Source: Seohaeicola_A nanhaiensis
GTDB taxonomy: Bacteria > Pseudomonadota > Alphaproteobacteria > Rhodobacterales > Rhodobacteraceae
Length of the DNA stretch: 64,000 nucleotides
Assembly (NCBI RefSeq): GCF_042654245.1
Contig: NZ_JBHSGI010000034.1
Span: forward strand, 1 to 64,000
Direction: 5' to 3'
Numbering within the stretch: the first letter of the stretch is position 1; each line of letters starts with the position of its first letter. The notes beneath the pieces were generated by a model that was not told where the DNA came from, searched no databases, and saw nothing but the letters and a program-made list of their open reading frames with translations. Below are positions 1 to 7,713 of the stretch, in pieces. The translations under genes and the position numbers were made by a program.

Positions 1-209
1 GCACGACGTGCTCGATATGGTCGCGTGAAATGAAGCTAAAGGTCTCCGGTGAAACCGGGACGATTCAGTTTGCGCATACGTCGTGACCGGCGCGGATCGA
101 CCCACAGCCCAGCGCTAAGTTGTTTAAGGGGCCAGTGATAGCTTCCGTTCGCTAGGTGTGTGAGTCCGGGCAGTGACCGGCGGTCGGCTCTGCAGGATAT
201 CCCGGGTCG

Positions 210-238
210 TTCCAGAAATGCTCTAGAACGCTCTGGAA
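210..238. promoter_or_regulatory. Three phased TCYRGAA repeats upstream of the SDR gene
   Basis: Seen: TCCAGAA (211-217), TCTAGAA (222-228) and TCTGGAA (232-238) recur at 11 and 10 base spacing, about one helical turn. The outer arms TTCCAGA and TCTGGAA also form an inverted repeat around TCTAGA. The array ends 29 bases before the SDR start codon. Inference: a binding site for a regulator of the SDR gene; no regulator gene is visible next to it. Confidence 0.45.
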
Positions 239-267
239 TACTACTCAGGCGGGTGTAACATCGGGCT

Positions 268-1026
268 ATGACTGATCGGCCTACCGTACTCATCACGGGT
301 GCCAGCAAGGGTATCGGCGCTGCAACTGCTTTGGCTTTTGCCAAGAGCGGCTATGATGTCTGTGTGAACTATCAAACCGATGCCGTCGGGGCGGCCGATA
401 CTGTGGCTCGATGCGAGGAGATGGGTGCCCGAGCTTTCTCCGTTGCTGCAAACGTCGCCGACCGTGCTTCGGTAGTCGAGATGTTCGACATCTGCGACCG
501 CACCCTCGGATCGCTTTCGTGCCTGGTGAATAACGCCGGGATCATTGGAGGAAGTGCGACCGTAACAGAGGTTTCCGAAGAGGCCCTTTCCACTACATTT
601 GCGACAAACCTCTTCGGGACGGTGTATTGCCTTCAAGAAGCGGCGCGACGGATGAGAACCGACTGGGGCGGCGCGGGTGGCGCGATTGTCAACATGTCCT
701 CCATTGCCGCCACGCTCGGGTCACCTGGAGAGTATGTGCACTACGCGGCATCAAAGGGGGCCGTCGAAACTTTGACCATTGGTGCAGGCAAGGAACTGGG
801 ACCCTTGGGCATTCGCGTATGCGCAATTCGGGTCGGCACCACGAACACCGAGTTGCACTTGCGAGAAGGTAACCCCGATCGACCCGCCCTAGTTGCGGCC
901 ACGACCCCTTTGGGCCGGATTGCCGAGCCTGCGGACATAGCCGAGGCGGCAGTCTGGCTCGCGTCGCGGAAGGCCGTTTTCGTTTCAGGGACGGTGCTAA
1001 CCGTTGCAGGGGGGCTAGTGCCGTAA
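268..1026 (+). CDS. SDR family oxidoreductase (FabG-like)
   Basis: A classical short-chain dehydrogenase/reductase of 252 residues, the usual length. The Rossmann nucleotide-binding motif TGASKGIG is at about residues 10-17, NNAG near residue 89, and the catalytic YAASK (Tyr-x3-Lys) near residue 160 with a Ser-containing NMSS strand before it. Family knowledge: NAD(P)H-dependent reduction of a keto group or the reverse; the substrate cannot be told from sequence. ATG at 268 fits the family N-terminus. It lies upstream of the radical SAM-NOS operon on the same strand but 560 bases away, so membership in that pathway is only possible. Codon use is less GC-biased than in the genes beyond 9 kb. 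Confidence 0.9.
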   Translation: MTDRPTVLITGASKGIGAATALAFAKSGYDVCVNYQTDAVGAADTVARCEEMGARAFSVAANVADRASVVEMFDICDRTLGSLSCLVNNAGIIGGSATVTEVSEEALSTTFATNLFGTVYCLQEAARRMRTDWGGAGGAIVNMSSIAATLGSPGEYVHYAASKGAVETLTIGAGKELGPLGIRVCAIRVGTTNTELHLREGNPDRPALVAATTPLGRIAEPADIAEAAVWLASRKAVFVSGTVLTVAGGLVP

Positions 1027-1028
1027 AA

Positions 1029-1193
1029 CTATATCTTGCCCGATAGTCGGGCTCGAAACGGCCATGCGGTGTTCCGGTAGAACGGATGGTCGCCCATGCG
1101 GATCACCATGACGCTTCCGGCCCTTAGGCGACCCTCGCCAGGTCGGACTTGGCTGCGGCGCAGCTTTCCCAAATTGGCCATCGGTGACGTCAT
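1029..1193 (-). CDS. Possible small ORF, 54 residues, unknown
   Basis: A minus-strand reading frame starts with ATG at 1193 and stops 3 bases after the SDR stop, so the two are convergent. The product is basic with a plausible composition (it contains GDHPFYRNTAWPF). Only a weak AGG lies before the start. I do not recognise it. It may be a real small gene, a degraded remnant or chance. Confidence 0.22.
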   Translation of the reverse strand: MTSPMANLGKLRRSQVRPGEGRLRAGSVMVIRMGDHPFYRNTAWPFRARLSGKI

Positions 1194-1586
1194 GCAGCCT
1201 GTTCTGTCATGCCAAGGTCAGCTCTGCAGACGAAGCTGCCACTTGCGAGAAGAGCACGGAGAATGTGCCGGGTGGAACTTCGATGCTTGACGGAGTTCCG
1301 ATCGCCCGGCAGCTTGGACAAATCAAATGGCTCGCTTCATCGTCCGTCTCCTGATTGGAGCGGACTCTACCTCAAAGCCGAGAAGGAAACGGATCTTGGG
1401 TGATTACCCGCAAGTTTGGCGCACAATGCCTGCGACTTAAACAAAAAACTTGATCTGTTCATTGATTTGACCACTTATAAATCTTGACGTGCTGGCTGGG
1501 GACTTTTGGGTAATGTTTCCGGCATTTCTGATGAAACTGCCCCGACGAATGTTGTCGCGTTCAATTGGCTTTTTTGAGGGCGTAGA
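1194..1586. other. Intergenic region before the radical SAM-NOS operon
   Basis: About 390 bases without a convincing gene. A plus-strand ORF at 1096-1290 encodes 64 residues with four Cys near the C-terminus (SCQGQLCRRSC, then GEC), and one at 1327-1440 encodes 37 residues that are basic in the middle; neither has a convincing ribosome binding site. From about 1441 the sequence becomes AT-rich (TTGAT at 1450, TTGACC at 1467, TATAAA at 1476), so the promoter of the downstream operon is probably here. No single -35/-10 pair with good spacing stands out. Confidence 0.4.
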
Positions 1587-3131
1587 TTGAATCATATTGA
1601 GGGCATTTGGGGCACGACTGATCGGGCTGCACACTCCTTCGCCAACCGTATCGAACCTCTACTGGCGGGACGGAGGGTCGTTCTCGTCGATCTCAACAGG
1701 TTCACCAGTTTTCCCACACTCGCTGTTGGCATCCTGACCGCCGCCCTTCGTGCAAAAGGCTGTTCAGTGCAGGTGATCTGCCCACTTGCACTCGATGTTC
1801 CGTCTGCGGCACGCGAGCGCGAAGAAAGCTTTTGGGATGCCATGCATCGTCGCATTCGCCTCTCTGACTACAGCGCGGTGAAGTGGTTGAGGGATCGGGC
1901 GCGCGCGCCTCGCGAATGGTTGGCACAGCGGCCTCGGCAGGTCGTCCTCAATGCTGTCGAGCGGGCAATTGCGGATGGAGCCGATGTGGTACTGCTTTCC
2001 GCCTATCTAGAGCACTACCACACGGTGAAAGGGATCGGTCGGATCGCCCGGAGCCGTGGTGTGCCGGTCTTACTCGGCGGACCAATGTTCAACCTGTCGG
2101 GTGTCGTAGATGAATGGCGCGTGCTTCCGGGCGTTACCGCGGTTATCGGTGGCGAAGTGGAATTTCAGCTGGCAGGCATGGTGGATGCGATATGCCGCGG
2201 CGCTGGACTGGACGCCTTCCCTGGCGTCACGCTTCCTGACGGTACCAGTAGCGTGCCGGCCGAACCGCTCAGGCCCCTCGACGGCGCGCTGTTTCCCGAT
2301 TTTGAGGACTTCCCTTGGGACCGCTATCCTAGCCGGATCGTACCGGTCCTCGCAGGACGGGGCTGCCAGTGGGATAAGTGCACGTTCTGCAGCGACGTGA
2401 TTTCGGCAAGTGGCCGAAAGTTCCGGACGAGAAGCGTCGAGAGTGTCGTTCTCGAACTCCAGGTTCAGTCTGAGCGCTATGCTGCGCGTGATTTCATGTT
2501 CCTCGATCTTAAGCTGAATTCGAATCCTGCGATGTTTCGCGCCATCGCGCGCGATCTGCGAAAATATGTACGCGGCGCGCAGTGGATTGGGACCGTTCAT
2601 GTTGATCAGCGCCGTGACAACGGTCTTTCAAGGCGCGATCTCTTCGCGGCCTCCGCGGGCGGCATGCGGCGGATCAGTTTCGGGTTGGAGAGCGGCAGCC
2701 AGAGACTTCTCGATTCAATGAGGAAGGGCTGTAATGTCAAAACGAACGAGACTTTCCTCAGGGACGCGCATGCCGCTGGAATTTCAGTCCGTTGTACGAT
2801 GATGAAGGGGTACCCGGGAGAGACCAGTGAGGACATGATCGCCACTGCAGACTTCCTCGAACAGAATGAACCTTTCATTGATCGGATTCGGTTTAACGAT
2901 TTTTCCGTTCCCTTGGAGACACCAATTTACCATACACTTCAGTCGAATTCGGCTAATCCGGAAGAGCTGCGGCTTTCCGGGTTAGACGCAAGGATGGCCC
3001 GGGCGCTCTATCAGAGGCGCCGGGTGACCCCGGAGTATCGGCGGGCTAAAGCGCGCGCTCTCGCGGTCGTGCACGAAATCAATCGAAAACCCCTCCCGGC
3101 AACAGCGCGCCAGTTCGACGGCTTGATGTGA
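1587..3131 (+). CDS. B12-binding-type radical SAM protein
   Basis: A 514-residue protein with the layout of class B (cobalamin-dependent) radical SAM enzymes. An N-terminal Rossmann-like B12-binding domain (about residues 30-190, with a VPVLLGGPM strand-loop) is followed by the radical SAM core. The 4Fe-4S motif is GCQWDKCTFC with Cys260, Cys265 and Cys268, i.e. C-x4-C-x2-C, a spacing also seen in some RiPP-maturation and other B12-radical SAM proteins. Later FGLESGSQRLLD and KGYPGET match SAM-binding elements of the core. Family knowledge: such enzymes often methylate unactivated carbon or rearrange the substrate. The start is TTG at 1587 with GAGGG six bases upstream; no suitable ATG lies early in the frame. 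The stop overlaps the NOS start (TGATG), so the two are coupled. Substrate unknown. Confidence 0.85.
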   Translation: MNHIEGIWGTTDRAAHSFANRIEPLLAGRRVVLVDLNRFTSFPTLAVGILTAALRAKGCSVQVICPLALDVPSAAREREESFWDAMHRRIRLSDYSAVKWLRDRARAPREWLAQRPRQVVLNAVERAIADGADVVLLSAYLEHYHTVKGIGRIARSRGVPVLLGGPMFNLSGVVDEWRVLPGVTAVIGGEVEFQLAGMVDAICRGAGLDAFPGVTLPDGTSSVPAEPLRPLDGALFPDFEDFPWDRYPSRIVPVLAGRGCQWDKCTFCSDVISASGRKFRTRSVESVVLELQVQSERYAARDFMFLDLKLNSNPAMFRAIARDLRKYVRGAQWIGTVHVDQRRDNGLSRRDLFAASAGGMRRISFGLESGSQRLLDSMRKGCNVKTNETFLRDAHAAGISVRCTMMKGYPGETSEDMIATADFLEQNEPFIDRIRFNDFSVPLETPIYHTLQSNSANPEELRLSGLDARMARALYQRRRVTPEYRRAKARALAVVHEINRKPLPATARQFDGLM

Positions 3132-4402
3132 TGCAGCGTCGTTGGCAACGGCAATTAATGGGACGCGACCAGATTCGCGGTGTCGGAGCACTGGGAAACC
3201 GTCTGCGTCGGTTGACTTGCTTTGATCGGCTGGACGAGGCGCATGCGTTTCTTGAGCTTTTCGCCCAAGCCTCCAATCAAAGCAGGGCCGCGTTTAGAAG
3301 ACGATGGGCCCAGGCATCAGGACACATCCTTCGTTTCGGTTGGTATGAGCACACAGGTGAAGAACTCGCGTTCGGGGCCAAGCTCGCATGGCGTAACCAT
3401 GCTCGATGTCTTGGACGGCTTTACTGGGACAATCTGATCGTACGCGATCGGAGAAACGTTTCGACTCCAGAGGGCATATTCGCAGACCTCTGCGATCATT
3501 TGGCGCTCGCGCAGGGAGATGGACGTGTTCGCTCGGTGATCTCGATATATCCTTCGGCCCGAGACAACGAGCCCTCGTCGTACGTCGAAAGCCCGCAAGT
3601 CATCCAGTATGCGGGCTATTTGGGATCAGACGGTCAGGTGACCGGCGACCGACGTTCGGTGGAATTCACAAGAGTCGTTAAGGCCCTGGGATGGCACGGA
3701 CCGCACGATCCGGGTCCTTTTGACATTCTACCTGTCTTGATGCGCGACGGGGCGGGGCACAGGCGACTTTTCAACCTCCCGGACGGCCTCGTGCGGGAAG
3801 TGGCAATCCGCCACCCCGAATTTCCTGATCTCAATGATCTCGGACTTCGTTGGTACGCGATTCCGCTCATAAGCGACATGATCCTCTCGATCGGTGGAAT
3901 TGAGTATCCCTGCGCTCCATTCAACGGTTTCTACATGTGCACCGAGATTGCCTCGCGCAACTTGGCGGATCGGACGCGATACAATCTCCTCCCAGATGTC
4001 GCTCGTTGCTTCGGGCAGAGCTCGTATGTCAGCGACGTTTTCTGGCGTGACAAGGCCCTTACGGAACTCAACCGCGCAATGCTTGAGTCCTTCGAGGCTG
4101 CTGGCGTCACTATGCTGGACCACCACACCGCTACCGATCAGTTCATGCAGTTCCTGTCGCGCGAGGGCTCGGCAGGCAGACCTGTCTCGGCAGACTGGGC
4201 GTGGATCGTTCCACCACAGGCTTCCGCATCTTGTGAGGTCTTCCACCTCGAAACTACCGACCTCAGGACAGTCCCGAACTTCTACAGAAACCGAAGCACG
4301 GACGGCAGCGATCTGCGACCGTTTAGAGGTCATCAACCGAGATCCTCGCTTCGACGCTTCTTCGAGCGCGCAAGGCGGCAAATGAGCCATGCGGGACGAT
4401 AA
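3128..4402 (+). CDS. nos: Nitric oxide synthase, oxygenase domain only
   Basis: A 424-residue stand-alone NOS oxygenase. Seen: heme-ligand region AWRNHARCLGR with Cys94 as expected thiolate ligand; APFNGFYMCTEIASRN with Glu273 at the arginine-binding position, followed by RYNLL; DHHTATDQFMQF; and ADWAWIVPP near the C-terminus, all in NOS order. There is no flavodoxin, FAD or NADPH domain, as in Bacillus NOS, so electrons must come from a separate reductase. Family knowledge: oxidises L-arginine via N-hydroxyarginine to citrulline and NO with a pterin cofactor; in Streptomyces TxtD the NO feeds a nitration step. The start is GTG 3128 or ATG 3131, both overlapping the radical SAM stop. The N-terminal roughly 60 residues are unlike known NOS. 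NOS is rare in Alphaproteobacteria. Confidence 0.9.
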   Translation: MMQRRWQRQLMGRDQIRGVGALGNRLRRLTCFDRLDEAHAFLELFAQASNQSRAAFRRRWAQASGHILRFGWYEHTGEELAFGAKLAWRNHARCLGRLYWDNLIVRDRRNVSTPEGIFADLCDHLALAQGDGRVRSVISIYPSARDNEPSSYVESPQVIQYAGYLGSDGQVTGDRRSVEFTRVVKALGWHGPHDPGPFDILPVLMRDGAGHRRLFNLPDGLVREVAIRHPEFPDLNDLGLRWYAIPLISDMILSIGGIEYPCAPFNGFYMCTEIASRNLADRTRYNLLPDVARCFGQSSYVSDVFWRDKALTELNRAMLESFEAAGVTMLDHHTATDQFMQFLSREGSAGRPVSADWAWIVPPQASASCEVFHLETTDLRTVPNFYRNRSTDGSDLRPFRGHQPRSSLRRFFERARRQMSHAGR

Positions 4403-5639
4403 TGCCAACTTAGAGTCGGCCGGCCCCATTGCCTTTGTGACGGGTTGCTATCCCGGGCTCTCCCTAACTTTCATCGACCGCGAAGTCCGGGCACTTAGAA
4501 GGGCCGGATGTGACGTCGTCACTGTGACAATCAGGCCGCCCGATCGCCAATCACTGAGAGGAGGATTCCAGAGGGAAGAAGCCGATCGTGTTTACAGCGT
4601 CCTGGGATGTGCAAGAAACCCCCTCACAGTCCTTCGTGCGTTGGGCACCGCGGTCGCCAACCCTGCGCGGCTGCTTGCGACGCTGTCGCTCGCGCTGAGA
4701 GCGCGCCCGGCCGGACCGATCGTCGTCTATCTTCGATATGCGGCCTATTTCTTGGAAGCGATGATCTTAGCGGAATTCCTGCACCGGAGAGGTATCGTGC
4801 ACGCACACAACCATCTCGGAGATTCAAGTGGAACGGTGACGATGCTTGCCGCGAAGCTTGTCGGGATTCCCTTTAGCATGACCCTCCACGGCCCCGAAGT
4901 GTTCGACGCCGCAGATATTTGGAGGCTAGATGTCAAGATCGCTCATGCCCGTTCGACTGTCTGCATAAGTAGGGACGGCCGCGAGAAAGCCCTTCGCCAT
5001 TGTTTGACGGAACATAGCTGGAAAGTGGTAACGATTCCCTGCGGGATCACCTTCGCGGAATACGCAACGGATAATGTGCGCACCGGGCGGAAGCTCCTGT
5101 TTGTGGGTCGCCTCGTCCCTAGAAAGGGTGTACATGTCCTAGTTGAGGCGCTTGCCATGGCTCGTAATTGCGGAATCGCAGCGGAGCTCGACATTGTCGG
5201 AGAAGGGCCGGAATATCCCTTGCTTCAATCGCTTGTCGCGGATCGGGGACTTGGGGACTTCGTCGTGTTCCGGGGCTCGCTGGGCGAAGACGGCGTCGCT
5301 AATGCAATGAGCAAGGCGGATGTGCTGGTGGTGCCCAGCCTCTCTGAAGGACTTCCGGTAGTAATTATGGAAGCTATGGCAAGTGGGTTGCCGGTCATTG
5401 CATCAGACATCGACGGCATTCCCGAGCTTGTACGCGATGCTGAAACCGGGTTTCTCGTGCCTCCGGGCGACTCGCAGAAGCTGGCCCAAGCGTTGGTCCG
5501 CCTCCTTGCCAATCCGGATTTGGCTCGAAGCATGGGGGCAAGGGGACGCATGAATGTGAAGGAACGTTACGACGCTGAGCGCAGTGCTCACGCCCTGCGT
5601 CGAATATTCGCACAGGGCGCGACGTCAGTTCTATTTTAG
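4389..5639 (+). CDS. Glycosyltransferase family 4 protein
   Basis: A 416-residue GT-B fold transferase. The C-terminal half carries LLFVGRLVPRKGVHVLVEA, then the E-x7-E element SEGLPVVIMEAMASG (Glu320 and Glu328) and DGIPELV, typical of GT4 enzymes that bind a nucleotide-sugar. The N-terminal half has the acceptor-domain pattern TGCYPGLSLTFIDREVRAL and HAHNHLGD. No signal peptide is evident, so it is cytosolic or membrane-peripheral. It overlaps the end of nos by 14 bases, making it the third gene of the radical SAM-NOS operon. Inference: it glycosylates the product of the two upstream enzymes, or an associated lipid or polysaccharide. An alternative is a surface-polysaccharide role unrelated to NOS. 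Codon use matches the two upstream genes. Confidence 0.88.
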   Translation: MRDDNANLESAGPIAFVTGCYPGLSLTFIDREVRALRRAGCDVVTVTIRPPDRQSLRGGFQREEADRVYSVLGCARNPLTVLRALGTAVANPARLLATLSLALRARPAGPIVVYLRYAAYFLEAMILAEFLHRRGIVHAHNHLGDSSGTVTMLAAKLVGIPFSMTLHGPEVFDAADIWRLDVKIAHARSTVCISRDGREKALRHCLTEHSWKVVTIPCGITFAEYATDNVRTGRKLLFVGRLVPRKGVHVLVEALAMARNCGIAAELDIVGEGPEYPLLQSLVADRGLGDFVVFRGSLGEDGVANAMSKADVLVVPSLSEGLPVVIMEAMASGLPVIASDIDGIPELVRDAETGFLVPPGDSQKLAQALVRLLANPDLARSMGARGRMNVKERYDAERSAHALRRIFAQGATSVLF

Positions 5640-5832
5640 AAGTCTGAATTCAGAAGTATCACAGGAATTGACACCTAGGCAATCAAACCGTTTTGAAGGA
5701 AACCCATCGTGAGCGATATCCGCTTTTACACGATTTCCAAAGCTCTTCATCTATACGTGCTATGAAAACAAGCCGAAAGAGTGAGCCGCCATCTAGTTTG
5801 AGTGTTTTAATGAATCTCAGAAAACGGGATTG

Positions 5833-5856
5833 GACTTGCCCGGAAAAAGTGGAGAG
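5833..5856 (+). repeat. IS3 left inverted repeat
   Basis: The 24-base arm starts GACTTGCCCGG and ends GTGGAGAG. It matches the reverse complement of 7034-7057 except for the central A/T tract, which is AAAAA here and TTTTT there. Confidence 0.8.
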
Positions 5857-5884
5857 CACCAACTGAGGGACCAGGAGGTGTTCT

Positions 5885-6167
5885 ATGGGAAACGGAAACA
5901 GACCGACGCCGGAGTTTCGGCGGGAAGCGGTTAGGCTTGCACTGACAAGCGGCCGGACACGGCGCGAGATCGCAGAAGATCTGGGCATCGGGCTCTCGAC
6001 GTTGACGCTGGCTCAGTGGCGAGTATGACGCTTGTAAGCCTGTCTAGGCATCGGTCGACCTGCACGCTGAGCTGAAGCGGTTGCGGCGCGAGAACGCGGT
6101 TCTGAAGCAGGAGCGCGATATCTTAGAAACGGCCGCAGCCTTCTTCGTGAAAGACGCAAGTCGATGA
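5885..6167 (+). pseudogene. IS3 transposase OrfA, interrupted
   Basis: The frame begins with ATG 5885 after AGGAGG and encodes a helix-turn-helix start (RPTPEFRREAVRLAL, REIAEDLGIGLSTL) but stops at 6026-6028 after 47 residues. The rest of OrfA, the leucine-zipper segment DLHAELKRLRRENAVLKQE, is intact in another frame from about 6048 to the stop at 6165-6167. Both frames have a stop between the halves, so a small indel has split orfA. IS3 transposition needs OrfA and the OrfAB fusion, so this copy is probably not autonomous. Confidence 0.75.
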
Positions 6168-7030
6168 GCTTTGCCTTCATCGAAGCGGAGAAGGCCTGCT
6201 TCCTGATCCAGCGGATGTGCCATGTTCTCGGTACCAGCCAGAGCGGGTTCTTCGCTTGGCGGGGCCGCCCCGCCTGTCATCGCCAGCGGCAGGACATGAT
6301 CCATCTCGCGCACATTCGAACGGCCTTTGCACTGTCGAACGGGACCTACGGCAGTCCTCGCATGCACCGCGATCTCGTCGATGAGGGGCACCAGATCGAG
6401 CGGCACCGAACAGCGCGCCTGATGAAAGAGAAAAGGTTGGTCGCCCGACAGAAGCGCCGGTTCAAGCGCACGACCGACAGTGAACATGCTTGGCCTATCG
6501 CCCCCAACCATGTTGTCCAGGACTTCTCGGCGGAAGCCCCTGACAGGAAGTGGGGCGCTGACATCTCCTACGTCTGGACTGCTGAGGGTTGGCTCTACCT
6601 GGCCGTGATCATCGATCTCTTCTCCCGACGGGTCGTGGGCTGGGCCGTGAGCGACCGGCTGAAGCGCAACCTCGCCCTCGAAGCTCTGCGGCGCGCCTTT
6701 GCAACTCGCAATCCAAAGCCCGGCTTGGTCCATCACAGCGACCGCGGAAGCCAATACTGCTCTGTCGACTATCAGGCGGAGCTCCAAAAGCGCGGCATCC
6801 TGATCTCCATGAGTGGCAAGGGGAACTGTTATGACAACGCCATGGTCGAGACCTTCTTCAAGTCCATTAAGTCAGAACTGTTGTGGTCGGTTGCTTGGCA
6901 AACCCGCAAGCAGGCGGAAAATGCCATCGCCAGATACATCGACGGGTTCGACAATCCCAACAGGCGACATTCATCGCTCGGCTTCGTGAGCCCGAACGCA
7001 TTCGAGCGAAAGGCCAGCGAAGTGAGTTAA
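6164..7030 (+). CDS. IS3-family transposase OrfB
   Basis: A 288-residue DDE integrase-fold transposase. HTH_21-type region in the N-terminus (GTYGSPRMHRDL, RTARLMKEKRL), then the rve catalytic core: first Asp in WGADISYVW, second Asp in HHSDRGSQYCS, and Glu in NAMVETFFKSIKSEL. It ends with the usual NPNRRHSSLGFVSP tail. The ATG at 6164 overlaps the orfA stop; in active IS3 elements OrfB is made mostly by -1 frameshifting from OrfA, which the split orfA here would prevent. Full length for the family. Confidence 0.92.
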   Translation: MSFAFIEAEKACFLIQRMCHVLGTSQSGFFAWRGRPACHRQRQDMIHLAHIRTAFALSNGTYGSPRMHRDLVDEGHQIERHRTARLMKEKRLVARQKRRFKRTTDSEHAWPIAPNHVVQDFSAEAPDRKWGADISYVWTAEGWLYLAVIIDLFSRRVVGWAVSDRLKRNLALEALRRAFATRNPKPGLVHHSDRGSQYCSVDYQAELQKRGILISMSGKGNCYDNAMVETFFKSIKSELLWSVAWQTRKQAENAIARYIDGFDNPNRRHSSLGFVSPNAFERKASEVS

Positions 7031-7033
7031 TCG

Positions 7034-7057
7034 CTCTCCACAAAAACCGGGCAAGTC
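7034..7057 (-). repeat. IS3 right inverted repeat
   Basis: The 24-base arm begins CTCTCCAC and ends CCGGGCAAGTC, four bases past the orfB stop. It pairs with 5833-5856 at 19 of 24 positions. Confidence 0.8.
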
Positions 7058-7137
7058 TAGTGCTTGGTTGTTTCACAGAATGGTGCATCCAGGCCTTATA
7101 AATCTGGTGACGTGTCAGATGCGGCAGCCGCGAGCGC

Positions 7138-7713
7138 TTACCGGTCAGATGCCCTTTTCAGTCCCGTCAACAGCTCTGTCAGTGCCATGGTATATCCCTG
7201 ATCTTCTTGTGGGGCACAGTCCAAGCCCGTAGCGCTCATCGCAGTCGCCAAGGCAGAGCCGTGAGTGAAGTCCACGAGTATATCGCGCCACCGCCACGTC
7301 CGGTCATCCGGCAGGCCGACTTCGGACAGAAGGGCAGAGATCTCGTCGGTGATCCGTTCTGCCTGCTTCGGGAAAACGGTCGGCCGGCTGAAGATCAGCA
7401 TGGTCAGGCCCGGGTAGCGAAGCACCTGGGCATAGTATGCCATCAGTATCTCACCAATTCGATCTATTGGAGTGCCGTGCTCCAGCGCCGTTACCTGCGC
7501 ATACACCGCTTCCGACATCGCGCCGATCAAGCCATCTCGTCCGCCGAAGTGATGATGGATTGTCATTGGGTTGATGCCGAGACGCTCCGCCAGCGCTCTC
7601 ATCGTTAGGGCGTCTGCCCCCTCGGAATCCAAAAGATCGAGGGCAGCAACGACCATGTCGTCGCGCGAGGCAGGAGCTTCCGCCCGGGGCGGCCTCCCCC
7701 GAGGCCGCTTCAT
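7138..7713 (-). CDS. TetR/AcrR family transcriptional regulator
   Basis: A 191-residue TetR-type repressor. The N-terminal DNA-binding domain (about residues 20-70) includes LTMRALAERLGINPMTIHHHF, the classic TetR helix-turn-helix, after a basic leader KRPRGRPP. The C-terminal ligand domain is not diagnostic of a ligand. Its ATG overlaps the stop of the upstream reductase gene (ATGA, 7710-7713), so the two are one transcript. Inference: it represses its own operon through the inverted repeat at 8252-8283. Confidence 0.9.
   Translation of the reverse strand: MKRPRGRPPRAEAPASRDDMVVAALDLLDSEGADALTMRALAERLGINPMTIHHHFGGRDGLIGAMSEAVYAQVTALEHGTPIDRIGEILMAYYAQVLRYPGLTMLIFSRPTVFPKQAERITDEISALLSEVGLPDDRTWRWRDILVDFTHGSALATAMSATGLDCAPQEDQGYTMALTELLTGLKRASDR

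Larger units (their letters stand above)
5831..7059 (+). mobile_element. IS3-family insertion sequence
   Basis: About 1.23 kb flanked by imperfect 24-base inverted repeats (19 of 24 match): left 5833-5856 beginning GACTTGCCCGG, right 7034-7057 ending CCGGGCAAGTC. Two overlapping frames (orfA, orfB) lie inside, as in IS3 elements. The TG expected at the left tip is present (5831), while the right tip reads TA. I see no direct target duplication beside the tips, which suggests age or rearrangement. It separates the NOS operon from the TetR/reductase pair. Confidence 0.85.

Noticed and set aside
36..344. Minus-strand frame of 102 codons at the left edge
   Set aside because: It overlaps the N-terminus of the well-supported SDR gene and shows no domain or ribosome binding site.
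5709..5765. 18-residue GTG frame after the GT4 gene with an AAGGA-like sequence upstream
   Set aside because: Too short and without any family signal; probably chance in AT-richer DNA.
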